Source: Cadophora sp. MPI-SDFR-AT-0126 (Eukaryota > Ascomycota > Leotiomycetes > Helotiales > Ploettnerulaceae). Taken from it: 64,000 bases of DNA. The notes below the pieces were generated by a model, which had not been told where the DNA came from, made no database searches, and saw only the letters and a list, made by a program, of their open reading frames with translations. The DNA lies in contig JAGMVK010000002.1 of the NCBI GenBank assembly GCA_020747065.1, positions 3,534,001-3,598,000 of the forward strand, read 5' to 3'. Made by a program: the position numbers and the translations under genes. Below, piece after piece: positions 21,709 through 33,166 of this stretch (positions within the stretch are counted from its first letter, which is position 1; every line of letters starts with the position of its first letter).

Positions 21709-23357
21709 TATTAGAATCGATATCCTGTAATCTCTCGTAGAAGTTGAGACAGAAATCAAATGCCACCGAAAGAACAAAAGTCAACGATCAAGAGCAAAGA
21801 CTGATGAAGTTGAACTTAGTAACTTATCCCCCAGTTTGATTTCAACTCAATAAAGTGGTCCAAGAGGGCAGAATAATCGGGTGTGATTAAACGCTGAGTC
21901 GAATGAACAAGTCGACCAAACAATGAAGCATTGCCGAATACCTGTCTTAAACCGGCCAAAGACGTTCAAAAGCTTCCCTTCGCGGACAGAGTGTCGACAG
22001 CAACAGAATTGGCCTACTGTTGATGCCCAAATTTCCTTACAGATAGGAAATAATCGAAACTTCGCAAATGCCCGTTTCAAATGAATACAGAATGGCACCG
22101 TAAAGTAACGGAGCTCGGAAGGCAATCCTCCAGCATTCTCAGAGAAGACCAAAAGAAGAAATAGGGTACGAAGACAGACCAAGCAATCTGAATTAACTTG
22201 TTTTTCCGTTTCTGTACTAACTTACTGAACTTATATCAGCTACTTTCAGGGGTGTGTATTATCGAACGCTACTTGGCGATTGACATTTTACGCAATTTGT
22301 AGCCAGGTTCTCAGGTGTTGCAAGGTATTTTACGGATTTTTGCATTAACTGCACTTGGGCGATGGAATGCATCTTCTCATGGTCGATAGAGCTGAAATGT
22401 TTCATTTCCAGTGTCAAATCACAACATATTCTCTGTTCAGACCCACATCGATTGAGTAAATATTTAAATCTCATTCGGCAGTCCCATAATAAGAATAGCC
22501 CGATATCAATGATCTTTCGGTTGAGCTATGCACTTCAGCCTTGCCAGGGCGTTTCGTCGTTATTCCCCTCTCCCCTTCTTGTTTTCTCTCGTTGATTTCA
22601 ATGGTCACTATAATCTTTGATATATGCCCTTTGACAGAGGTCGACCTCGTTATGCTGTTAAATGCCGGCAGAGCTTGTGAACATTAGTGCATATTCATGT
22701 AAAAGTATGCATAGAATTCTGATATAGCTTACTACTGGCCGACATCCCGGAAGTCTGTGTATTGGTGACAGTTAATTGCTGTGAAGGGAGCACATGGTTT
22801 ATATATGCCCAATAAATCTGACTTTCGTACAACGTCATCATCGGACAAGCTTCGACATTGTGTGTCAGCCAGTATCGGACAATGCACTAAAACGGCATGA
22901 ACAAGACGCAATATCTATTCTTGGTACTGTATAGTGCTTGTTGCTTTAAGGTAGTGTCGATTGCGTTTGATGTATGAGCTCATTCATACGATACAAATTC
23001 CTTTCAGTGTATCATCTGCAAACAGCTATCGACGCCTCGAACATTTTATGGTACGGGCAAAACTAATGCCTCTTATACTGCTCACGACCTCTAATATTTG
23101 GGAAGAGTAGCTTTTGCAAGTAGCAATCTAATGTAGGTCACCACACGCTGTTTACGTAAAATCCCTTCCTCCTTTACTGCACTGTAGCTGTGGACTTTTG
23201 GTGGTACAATAGTCGTATGTCATCGCGTATCTGCCAAGTTTGCTGACTGTAGTTCAAAGGTCATCAACCAGAGAGTAATGTTTAAGTTGGATCCTATACA
23301 TACCTTCGGGTAATCATCTTTGTGATTCCCCAGTGAAAGCATTCGCATAGGACGACC
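21709..23357. other. No gene recognised
   Basis: AT-rich sequence. A minus-strand frame at 21847-22182 has a hydrophobic, Cys-rich start but no support beyond that. The last ~250 bp are the promoter side of the DUF3455 gene. Confidence 0.35.
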
Positions 23358-24107
23358 ATGATGTTATTCTTCCGAAAATCTTTTTGCATCGATCTTCGAG
23401 CTATTGGTGCCGTGTTCTTCTTAATGGCGGGCTCTGTATCTAGCACAGCTCTGGAGCTTTTGAACCCGAGTAGATCGCCTACATTACCAGGAATTGGAGG
23501 TTGGCATCCATTTCACCGGTTTACCATTGTCCCTCCCGACTTGCACTGACTAATATCAGGCCCGAGTGCACTGCCAAATCCAACATCGACTTTAAAAGCT
23601 CGGTACATTACGATTGGCCATGGCGTTCAAAACTATTCATGTGTGGCTGTCAATGCAGTCCCTGTCCAAGTTGGAGCTTTGGCGACTCTTTTTGACGCTA
23701 CAGCTCTTGCATTCATTAACGAAGATGAATTGAATATTATCCCTCCGATAGCGGTCTATTTACCTTTGCCAGCAATCTATTCCTCGACCTGGACGAGCAA
23801 AATCTTTCCTGTACTTGGTTACCATTATTTCACCGCTGATGGCAACCCGTTTTTTGACTTAAACAGCGTCGGTCGGTCTTTTTATGGCAAGAAAACAGGT
23901 GACTTGAAGGCACCAGCCAACGCCAACAGAGGTCCTGCTGGTACTGGTGCCGTAGACTGGCTGCAACTGCAAGACAAGGGTGGAAGCATAGGGATAGCTG
24001 AGGTGTACAGGGTCGTTACCGCGGGTGGTGCAGCACCTGCTACTTGTACAACTACGGGGGTTGTGACCGTCCCATATGCGGCAGAGTACTGGTTTTTCGA
24101 TAATTGA
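23358..24107 (+). CDS. Secreted DUF3455-family protein
   Basis: Predicted 229 residues. Exons 23358-23499 and 23560-24107 are joined across a 60-bp intron (branch-like CTGACTAAT, ending ATATCAG); splicing puts the domain start in frame with the signal peptide. The N-terminus carries a hydrophobic segment (AIGAVFFLMAGSVSS). The DUF3455 domain follows: ARYITIGHGVQNYSC, VGALATLFDAT, GYHYFTADGNPFFDL, the KTGDLKAPANA block, GTGAVDWLQLQ and the C-terminal PYAAEYWFFDN. This family is common among fungal secreted proteins and some bacteria; its biochemical function is not established. All conserved blocks are present and the frame is intact. Confidence 0.87.
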
Positions 24108-24309
24108 GTAACCCTGGAAAGGCGAAAAATAATCGAAGTTATCAATCTTACTCTTCTATCACCAAAGATTGACATGCACAATATTTACATTTATTGGGAA
24201 GTTATCCTAACGATTAGAGAAAGGGGGAATAGAAAATAAGATAAGATCAAATTCTTTTGGCATCTTAAGTCTGAACTGTTTCCTCAAAAATGTGCACGTT
24301 AAGATTGAT

Positions 24310-27066
24310 CAGTGATCGGAATGGTCTGGTCTGGTCTGGTCTGACCCCCCAGACCAGACCAGACCATCTGCTTACATAATAACCGGTCTGGTTGGACCGG
24401 TCCGACTAACTAGACCGCTAAGAATGAGGCTGAAGTAGTGCAACGAGGAAAGGAGATATATTTTACTACTATTCATTGACCCTATCGTTGTCATTCTCAT
24501 TATCCTCGCTATCACTATCATCCTCAATATGGGGCTTTCCATACCACGCCCGGAGACACTCACACGCCTCTATGATATCTGCCTTTAACTTACCACGGCG
24601 ATCAACTACAGTAAGCTTTGCGCTACTAAAAAGACGTTCGCACTCATCTGACATAGGTGAGATGGCAAACAGGTCGAGAGCGAAGCGAGCAAGATCTCTT
24701 TGGGAGTCATAGCGGGATAGCCAGTACGCAATAGCCTCATCGCAACCTGCCTCTTCGTCGTGGAGTCGGTCGGTAGAAATGTATTGCTCATACAAATCAG
24801 CTGCAGAGACCGGAGCGTCTATTCGAATGCGCTTATGTTCCCGTTGGCGATCAAATGCTGGATCCGGATCTCTCTCCTTCCGGGCTGGTGGTGGGAGCAT
24901 CTCAACAGGGTACCTTCCCTTATACTCCGTCTCCCAGAGCTCTTTCACGGCTAATTGCGCGTTATCAAACCACCTCTGCTTCTCCTTGTCACCTGGAAGA
25001 ACCCACTCTTATCTAAACCATGCCCACTTTCGATATGGGTCGAGGATTTGAGCTGCATAGTACGCTGGCGGAAGGTCAGTATCTTCGGGAAATCGATTTT
25101 GCCAATTTAGTTGGTGGTTGTTGTAGTACTCGGCGCATTTCGACCAGGCGGCATCTGCGCAGCTTTGAAGGTACGTCCATGTGAAATTGTTGTCGTCCTC
25201 GGTGTGGATGTCATGGTAGTGATCCTTCGTCTCGTTTATCTCTCGAAGAAGGCAGTCCAAGGTTGAAAACCAGTTAGCAAGGGACGTCTTCTTACCCTCG
25301 GAAAGCAAAGTTGCGGCGTAGAAGTCTTTTAAAGCGAGTTTAATCTTTTCAAGCTTAAACTAGTGCTGTCTATCTAGTTTGAAGTTCGTAATCCCTTGAG
25401 AGCCTTTTCCGGGTATATGACGAGCGGAGAAGAGCTCTAAACGTTCCCGAACATTCAATGCACGTGTAATTGAATGAAACCATGAATTCCAGCGTGTCGA
25501 GTTATTCTGGATCAGCTCGAGCATATCGAATGCGGAGAGATCTCCACCGACCACTATTGTAGTAAACTCCTCGCGGCGTTGTGGCGTAAGCCTGATGTAT
25601 CGCACTAGGTTGTGAAGCCGACCCAAATATCCAAATTTCTTCCAGAGCTCCTCCACCTTTGCATAGTCTCCGCGTAGATGGTGTTTTTCAAGCTTTGCAA
25701 GATATTTCTCACAGTTCCGGCCCATGAGGAACGCCTGGCAGCAGAGATTGATTATATGGCCTAAGTAGCGTAGCTGGCGATAGCGACGTTGTTTCGAATC
25801 CATCTACGGGCAGAGTTCCTTGAGTATGAATTCGACAGCGGTATCGTTTGACGAGGCATTATCTAGTATGAAGTATCTAATCAAATCTCCGCCGATGTTG
25901 TATTCTTTTAATAATTTAATAACAATTGATCTAACATTCTCGCTAGTGTGTTCGCCGTAGACACGTCGCATGCCTAAAACGGTAGCTCGTCGCTTGCCGG
26001 TAGCGTCAATCCACATGGCGACGACGCCTAGGATAGCGTAAGGGTTTGGCGAAGTCCAGAGATTAAAGGAGATTGAGATTCTACTCCGTGAATAGTGGAG
26101 ATCCTCCCTAAGTTGTTGTTTCTTCGATATGAAGGCATTTATTACCCAGCTTCGAATAGTTCTCGCTGCCTTCGGGAGGTGGTTCAATAGTGCTGGATTC
26201 AGAAAGAAGAGTAGTTCACGAAAATACTGATTCTCTAATTGAAAAAAAGTAATATGGTAGTATATAATCCACCGGATTAGAAGCTCTTTGAACCTCTTAA
26301 CCGAGTCCTTCTAGAAGAAGGTACTGGAAGCAGCCGCATCCTTCTGTTGATTAAGTATAGACTTCTGTGTCGAACTGTTCCTCCTGATACTAGTCTGGGA
26401 ATTAATCTGATGCTTCTGCTCAAGATGATTTCTGACTCTAGAAGTACTATTGATAATAAATAATTCTTGCTTGTACTTTCCAACTGTACACTCGTGGCAG
26501 TAATACACCTCTTTCTGATCACTACCTCGAATATATTGGAGACCGTACTTCTAGATGTGTGATGAACCTAGACGACATCCCTTATTTGCGATTTTTGCGC
26601 GTTTCACGTACGTGATACGGTCCTGAATAAACTCATCCGGAGGCTCGTAATATTGAACTGGGGCAGAAAAAGAGGTCGGCGGAAGTGACGGCGTTGAGGC
26701 AGGTGACGTAGGGGCGGGTGACGGGGTAGGGGCGGGAGATGGTGTAAGAGACGTTGGCGTTGACATTGCAGTTAATAGGGACGACAAATTTAGGGGTTGG
26801 AGACTCTACAACAACATATAAGCAGGTTGTTACGATTGCCCCTTTTCATTGAATGGAAAACTCTAATAATAACTATTCTAACTATATTAGTCTAAAATTC
26901 TGCCACCCGCCGCCACCCGCCTCTCTAGCTCGACCTATTTATAGCAGACTATTAAGACTAGTAAGACCGGTCCAGACTATGGTCTTGAGATGTCCTCGGA
27001 CCAGACCAAGTCTTGGCGGTCTAGACCAGACCAAGACTAAGTCAGACCAGACTATTCCGATCACTG
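24310..27066 (-). mobile_element. Complete hAT transposon, copy 2 (2757 bp)
   Basis: Same terminal repeats and internal order as copy 1 at 1887-4643, with its own perfect 8-bp duplication, AGATTGAT (24302-24309 and 27067-27074). Identical length and different target duplications prove two independent insertions of one family. It keeps longer open blocks than copy 1 in the C-terminal transposase region. Confidence 0.95.
24469..26766 (-). pseudogene. hAT transposase, RIP-degraded (copy 2)
   Basis: Blocks run from the ATG at 26766 (Pro/Thr/Ser-rich start, BED finger) through 26187-25804 and 25803-25360 (catalytic core with SFNLWTSPN, in which the Asp seen in copy 1 is Asn) to 24948-24469 (C-terminal dimerisation region, SDECERLFSSAKLTV). 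The C-terminal 159 codons are unbroken here, while in copy 1 they are split by a stop. The D-to-N change in the first catalytic motif and the stops all fit C-to-T/G-to-A mutation. Confidence 0.88.
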
Positions 27067-27074
27067 AGATTGAT

Positions 27075-28404
27075 TTAGTGAGCGTGCGCTGAATTTACAG
27101 TAGAAGCTAACATTGAAACCATACAATATGGCGGGGGATAAGATTTGTGCCGAACGCCGTCGCGTAGCCCACTGTTAACATCATTCACCTCCTCGCCAGC
27201 TTCTTCAGTACATCTACTACCTCCGCAAACTTACCCATTAACTTACTTCCACTATCTCTATCACGTTCGTCCGTTTATCCTCCGATAGCTTCCCGCCTCC
27301 ATCGCCTTCATCACCCCCTTACCCCCGGCTTTCTTCCCGCACCTTCTCCCACCTCCAAAAAGCAGATGCCTCCAACGACATCACTGTCACCAAAGCCAAC
27401 ACCAAAATCACCGTCTCCACCACCTCCACTCGCTATAATACAACCTCAATAACCCCTTGAGCAAAGAAAAGACTGTATACGAGGTATAGGAGTGTTGTAT
27501 TTTTCAATAGCCAGGAGTAACAAAACATGGGAATTGGGAGGCTAAATGGGCATCTTATAGATTTGGCCAAGGATATGCTAGGTTTAGTCATCATCTAAGT
27601 GCCAGAGACATAACTATTTCTAGATTGCAAAACCTTTGTCATCACACCTTCTGTACTTCTTGCTAATTGCAACTGTAACTAAAATGGGCTCGTGGTTATA
27701 TGATTTCACTCTCCAGATCATCAGTGGCATGGTGTAGCACATATAACAAGAAGCGAGGGAAGTTTTGGCTACACTGAGAAAGGGAACTCTACTCGAGTGC
27801 TTGGAACGGGATCTGAGACAGCGGTTCAGCCTACAGCAATGCCTACAACTTGAATGTATCTTTATGACTGATTACTTTGAGGTTCTTTAGAAATACCGGA
27901 GAATCTATTCCCAGGCACGCTAAACCTGTGGTAGATCTGATTCCGTGGCATTAGTCCACTGTACACTGTTGGAATTGCGGTTCGAACAGCAAGATCGCGA
28001 GACGCTACAGTAGAATCATAACGCAGCTAGTCCGAGAATTGATGATGATCTAGAGAAAATGATTCAGGTAGTCGTTGATCCACTTCGCATAAAATTACTT
28101 CTTATTTACGATCTTAACTTGCTAACATAAGTTATTAGTACTCAGACTGCTGATGGGGAATGGAAGACGAAGGAGAAGGTTCTTGTTTTGTTTATATAAC
28201 TTAGTCTACTATGCTATAGATATACGTCTGTGTGTAACGTGATCGTATGGGCAAACATTGTAATCACAGGACTTTTATTAGTATGATTCGTCGGGTTCGT
28301 CATGGAGTGAACTTCCAGTCACCTCATGTCTCTACTCATCGCTGTTCGTCGACATATCGCCCGTGGCTCGAAGTCCCAAATATCCTTAATTGGTCTCGGT
28401 CTAT
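27075..28404. other. No gene recognised; pyrimidine-rich tract
   Basis: About 27180-27460 is C/T-rich low-complexity sequence. The rest is AT-rich with short frames only. Confidence 0.4.
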
Positions 28405-29013
28405 TTACACAGTTCTTCTATTTCGCGAGTATGATCTCTTCCTTTTGATAATAACCTTCGGATTTACATTACTTACTCCGACAAGGGTACTGTAACTGAG
28501 CATATAAAGTATTTTGTCTTCTGTAGCTTCGACCTTGGAGCCCGGCTCGTGCATCCGTGCGTGCCGGAAAAAAATAACCGGTACTTTGACTTCAAATACA
28601 GTATTGTTAAGTCTAATCGTCAGTTCCAGGGAAGAGTCAGGGAACTGACGATAAATCATCTCACATGCTGTTACTAAGGTTTGAGCCTCTTCGAACGATG
28701 TGTAAAGAAATGGCATTACGATCCTGTGAAGCTCCAGCTTCTCATCGTGATTAAGCATCCCGTCTTGGAAAAGCAAGAGCATCTCACGAAACACCGACAT
28801 ATTTTGATGAGTGGTATTGAGGGTGCCTGCTCGTGGATTTTAGCATCTGAAAGGCCAATCAGCGACAATCAACGCCGCGAAAGTCGTTCCCATATCGCCG
28901 TTTTCATCGCAGCAAGCAATATGAGAATCGAACTCGACGGTGACTGGGGTGACAGACTCTTCGACACCCAACAGATCAACCACCAAGATTTCGGGAACGA
29001 ATTTCTCAATCAT
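28405..29013 (-). CDS. Possible hypothetical gene, fragmentary
   Basis: Two adjacent minus-strand frames look coding: 29013 to about 28840 (MIEKFVPEILVVDLLGVEES, then VTVEFDSHIACC) and 28800-28405 (LEATEDKILYML-like mixed helix/strand composition with QTLVTACEMIYRQFPDSS). A stop lies between them, so they would need an intron or have been broken. The plus strand is also partly open, which lowers confidence. The family was not recognised. Confidence 0.25.
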
Positions 29014-29409
29014 AACTTACTTGATTTACAAAACATTCCCTGCGCCATCACTAGACCAAACGCCCACTGTCATCATCACGCCGGAACACGCGGTCAGCAA
29101 GGCATTCGGGTGGCTTTTGAACGGTTTACATGGTCAGGCTAACTAATCCGGTTCGTATACTATAGGATGAATATGATACTGTTGTAGATAGCACACCCGA
29201 TTTCTACTAAAAGTGACCCCCATATAATGCTTATACTAGATACCTTTCTCGTCAGCAAATTTCAACTTTTGACGTAATAGACCAATTTTGATAGAATTTG
29301 CTTTTCACATAAATAGCTCAATATGTACTTGCTTCTAGAGCCTTGATATTTCATTCTTATCTGATTTTTCGATACTAAACTTATACACTAGGCACTAAGA
29401 TATTTCAAC

Positions 29410-30290
29410 ATGAAGAGTTTAGCGACATACATATCTAGGTCACTGTTTATTCTTTGTTATACTACACTATTAACTGCAGCACCAACTTCTCTTGTCACAG
29501 CTACTACTGCTTCGTTCCCGACGCACTGTCTTATGCAATTTAATACTATATTCTTCAATGACTTATTTATTACAACCAACGATACTCTCTTTACCGAGAC
29601 GTATAATACAGCGTATAGTCCTAATTTAGTGGAGAAGTATGCAATGCTACTTAATAGAAATCCTCTATCTGCTCTAAACTAACAAGCACCTAGTGGCAAT
29701 GGAGTAGAGTACACATTTGATACTTTCTACACTTTCCTTGAATAAGCCCGTCAGATCTTCGCCAATCGCAGACTTATATCTTCTATATATATAATAGTAC
29801 TAAATGACTCCACTGGCCTTACTGGAACTACTGGTCATGTATCCATTGTCTCCGCTGTGATGGATGAATCAGCAGTTACAATCAAAATCGATAGTGTTCT
29901 CCAGACTAAGCTTGATTTAATGGGGAATCAAGTCTATACTACAGAGACATTCGCTCTAGCAGTCGAAGATGTATAATAGTAGGGTATCATAAGTCGAGCT
30001 ATATACTAGCTTACAGCAGGATTTAGGACACAAAGAGCCAATCCGCTGAATCAGTTCGCTATACAATCCGGACGCTTGCAAAATTCCATTGCTGGCTGGC
30101 ACTACTATTTACTATCGAATCTCTGATCATACTAGAGTTCGCTTGCAAACTTACACCTTAAATCGCCTTATTCCTTATCAGTCTATGACTCCTTTGTCCG
30201 CACCGCTGTGTTATCTGAACGTAATAATTCGATTGAAATCCACCCCTTATGCCCTGTCCTACATTGCTTACCCTGACTATCCCTCTTGAA
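29410..30290 (+). pseudogene. Former secreted protein gene, RIP-like decay
   Basis: The gene begins with a clear signal peptide (MKSLATYISRSLFILCYTTLLTAAP) followed by a mature-looking sequence. The same frame continues past at least five TAA/TAG stops that would be Gln codons before a C-to-T change (for example LN-stop-QAPSGNG). The continuation reads sensibly (SIVSAVMDESAVTIKIDSVL). I do not recognise the family. Because RIP acts on duplicated DNA, this gene was probably multicopy or linked to a repeat. Confidence 0.5.
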
Positions 30291-30753
30291 ACAGAAACCA
30301 CATTACTTATAGATGCGACTGACTTTAACCTCTCTCTGACCTCTGACCTGCCCAACACTACGGCACTCCCCCTCTCCCTCCTACACTTTCCAACACTCGC
30401 CTACATCACATGACCAATCTCCATCCCCACCTGGAATTGTTCGGTACGGCGTTGGTATGCCTCTCCGGTTCCTTCCTTCAACCTACCTTCTCTACCTTTA
30501 TTATCAGCACTAAAGTGAGAGCGTTAATCTTACAGACTTGAGGTAGCTGTTTGCCAAAACCTTCGAGCCTTAATTTGTCGGGCATACTAGCGTATCTGAA
30601 TGCGTGCATTGCCGGTAACTAAGTCAGTAAGATAAATTGTTGTAGGAGGAGAGGAAGGCTCACTTCTCATGGCTGAAACAGCGAGTTCTTGTTATCTTCG
30701 TCATCGGTATGCCCTCTTGGTCTTCCTTCGGCTATGGTACTAACTCGAGCTCC

Positions 30754-31155
30754 GGTTCCCCAGGTGTGGGCAAGAAGACACAATGCACTCTCTTAGCCAT
30801 GGAATTCGGGTTCAGTACATAATCTTGGATGAGGTATTACGCCAAACGTCTGATGATCAGATATACCTCCACGCACAATATGTGAAACATTTTCTTGCGG
30901 AAGAGGTCGATGTTGCAACGGAGTTGGCAATTAACTTGCTTGGGAGGAAGATCAATGAAGTAAATACCTGGAAGCTCGCGCTTGGGTTGCCTGAAATAAT
31001 GGAACAACTTGTTGAGTTTGAAAATAAGGTCGGTACGGCTCATGAAAATAGAGCCCTGCTACGTTAGTAGGTTCGAAAGATAAATGACAAATTGCTGCTG
31101 AACTGCTTAGCAGAGGAAATACGCCAGCGTGTAGAAAAGCTGGGATCTTCTGGTG
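30754..31155 (+). pseudogene. Nucleoside-monophosphate-kinase-like relic
   Basis: A P-loop, GSPGVGKKTQCTLLAMEFGF, starts at 30754, matching the adenylate/UMP-CMP kinase consensus GGPGSGKGTQC..L...YGF. One frameshift near 30815 leads into the frame from 30783, which carries LDEVLRQ (the 'GDLLR' position), LAEEVDVATELAINLL and ALGLPEIMEQLVEFENKVG (the 'DGFPR..EQ..FE..V' position, with the key DGFPR lost). Such kinases transfer phosphate from ATP to NMPs. Key catalytic residues and the frame are broken, so this is a relic. Confidence 0.55.
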
Positions 31156-31508
31156 GACGAAGTGTTTGAAAGTCAACCGGAGCGGCGATTCGTGTCAGGG
31201 TTTACGATCTACGCAAGTGTGATGTGGCTCTGGGTATTCGACAGATCGGGACTATACAAGTCTGAGAAGTTCGATGTTCACAAAGATCAGGAGCGATTTG
31301 TCAAGGTCCAGCCGGCTATGTGATGCTGTCAGATGCAGAATTGGGTTTGAACACGTTCATCAAGCGTGATAGCAACAGCAAGTACATCGTCACACGAGAT
31401 GTGAGGATCTCTTTGGAGGACAAGCCAATTGCCCCGACAAAAGCCATAGTGTGCTGGGGAACAACGTGTTATCGAGGAAGGAGACCCGATTCAGCGGACA
31501 GGGAGTAA
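31156..31508 (+). pseudogene. FunK1-type fungal protein kinase fragment
   Basis: One frame reads PERRFVSGFTIYASVMWLWVFDRSG, then FDVHKDQERFVKV; after a frame change near 31315 comes LSDAELGLNTFIKRD and AIVCWGTTCYRG. This order matches the N-terminal half of FunK1-family fungal protein kinases ('RRFVxGFTLCGxxMRLWxFDRxG', 'LGFDPTI', 'GRATTCW'). The catalytic loop half is absent. It directly follows the NMP-kinase-like relic. Confidence 0.6.
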
Positions 31509-31805
31509 GTTACGTTGTGAAGTTTGCTTAGCCGCAAAAGGCAGCTGGAGTGCAATTGTGGAGAACCATATTGCTGCAGGAAGACACAGAATATCACTGC
31601 TCTCTTTAGTTTGAATAGAGATTGCGAGTAAATTTGCGGCACATAGAATGTTTAGAGAATAGCAATGAGAGCATACAGATGATAACACAGAACTCGGGAA
31701 TTAACGTCAGCCACGAGCCCACGGCTTCGGGCAAGGCAGTGGCCTAAGTAAAGGCTGCAAGGACATTATACAGTTGTTTAAAATACCAGAAAGACGTCCA
31801 AAAGT

Positions 31806-31933
31806 CCCTAACCTGAGAATGCATATTCTAGTAAATGCGCTCGGCTGCACGGACCATATGCTGCCATTGCCACAAGCGAGCCTCACCCAAAAATATGCAT
31901 ATACTAGAATATGCACGGAAAATAATGTTAGGG
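31806..31933. repeat. Imperfect palindrome, MITE-like (128 bp)
   Basis: The ends are CCCTAAC..GTTAGGG and the inner arms TGCATATTCTAGTA and TATACTAGAATATGCA pair with each other around a ~60-bp centre. No clear target duplication is seen. It may be a miniature inverted-repeat element or simply a hairpin. Confidence 0.4.
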
Positions 31934-32303
31934 TGCTTAAGTCATTTAACCTAGGTGTTAACCCTGCCGATGACCTTCAGCTTTTTGCATCGGTTATTGA
32001 GATAGGTCATCCATGGCCAGCATGGGTTAGGTGGATGATGACAAGAGAGGCAGAGGGTTAAAAGAGGTCCATCGGCTCGCAGGTCTGATTACTAGTGATA
32101 TATATCCAACAGGAGAATTTCTCTTACACAAAGACTTCAGAATGCGGTCATTTGCATATGGGAAGTATTCCGCAAGCGCCTCCAGGCTCGCGAACGCGAA
32201 ACGATGTAGGCTGTTGATGGCTTTGTCAAGTCCAGACTTACAGCTGCTCTAAGCCTAAATTTTCAAGGTAGTCTCATTGTCAAAGTACGGGCAATGGCAA
32301 TTA

Positions 32304-32800
32304 TCAACGACAAAGCAAGAGATATAGCTGTATATGCCACGCAACGGGGAACTCCTTTAAATCTGAGGATCCTACTGATCCCTCTGCAAATAGTCTCCCT
32401 GCCAGTGGCGGGATAGTAGCGCCGAGGAAACGCAATCGAATGGTTTTCAGCTCAAACCAACGTCTGACATTAATTACCGTGTGGATCGAAGCGTTATCTT
32501 GCATGAATTCGTATCCAGAGTCCAATTGCTGAAAGATGGGGGCTACTTCTGCATTCGAGACCTCAAGCTAGCTCTCTGCGGAATACCCATGTTTCTTCGA
32601 CTCAAAATCTCGATCCATGTTATGGAGATTCCGGTATCCCAAAAGGCTCCCTAGACCACAACCTTCATGGTCATATTCGTGCCGTAAGTTTGGACCATTT
32701 CCTGGTCCCATTTTTGCGCGAGAGTACGGAATACCCATTCCTGCCTTGCCCCTCGACCCCGCTCTATAGAGCACTCGTCAGCCAAACAACTAATCCCCAT
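32304..32800 (-). pseudogene. Tc1/mariner-like transposase remnant
   Basis: Reading from about 32800, the minus strand gives ADECSIERGRG, WVFRTLAQKWDQEMVQTYG, VVVWGAFW and, after a frame change, MQDNASIHTVINVRRWFE. These are the second and third parts of a DDE_3-type mariner core (DECSVERGRG; 'QDNAxIHTA'). The N-terminal DNA-binding domain and the end after 'PPLAG' are not recognisable. No terminal repeats were found. Confidence 0.65.
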
Positions 32801-33166
32801 TCCTCGACAGTCAAACCTCGTTTGTTGAATTGAGTGAAAAGCAGTACCTCACAGGAATATAAGTCCAAGAAAACAGATCAGAAGGAAGCAAACTTTAATC
32901 TCTGACCGTGGATAGAGCTCTCCCTTCCTGTTTTCTTTCCTCGGAACCGTAGCTGTGACTCTGGTCACTAAACTCAAAGTAGAGGAAGACGCTGAAGCTA
33001 AGGTTGAACCCCATTTCTAGAAAATGAGAAGGGCGCACGGTTCACGGTGTGCCACTGCCTCCCCGGCAGAAATGGCGGGGCCCAACTCCATTGCATCCTG
33101 CTCAATTCTTGGTTTATTCATATCCAAGCCTTCACAGCTTCAAAACTCGACTTCTATCACAACGCA
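32801..33166. other. Spacer, promoter side of the CENP-A-like gene
   Basis: No conserved reading frame. It separates the mariner relic from the histone gene. Confidence 0.35.

Noticed and set aside
21847..22182. Minus-strand 111-codon frame with a hydrophobic Cys-rich start
   Set aside because: It resembles a small secreted protein only superficially; no family match, and it has no other support in AT-rich surroundings.
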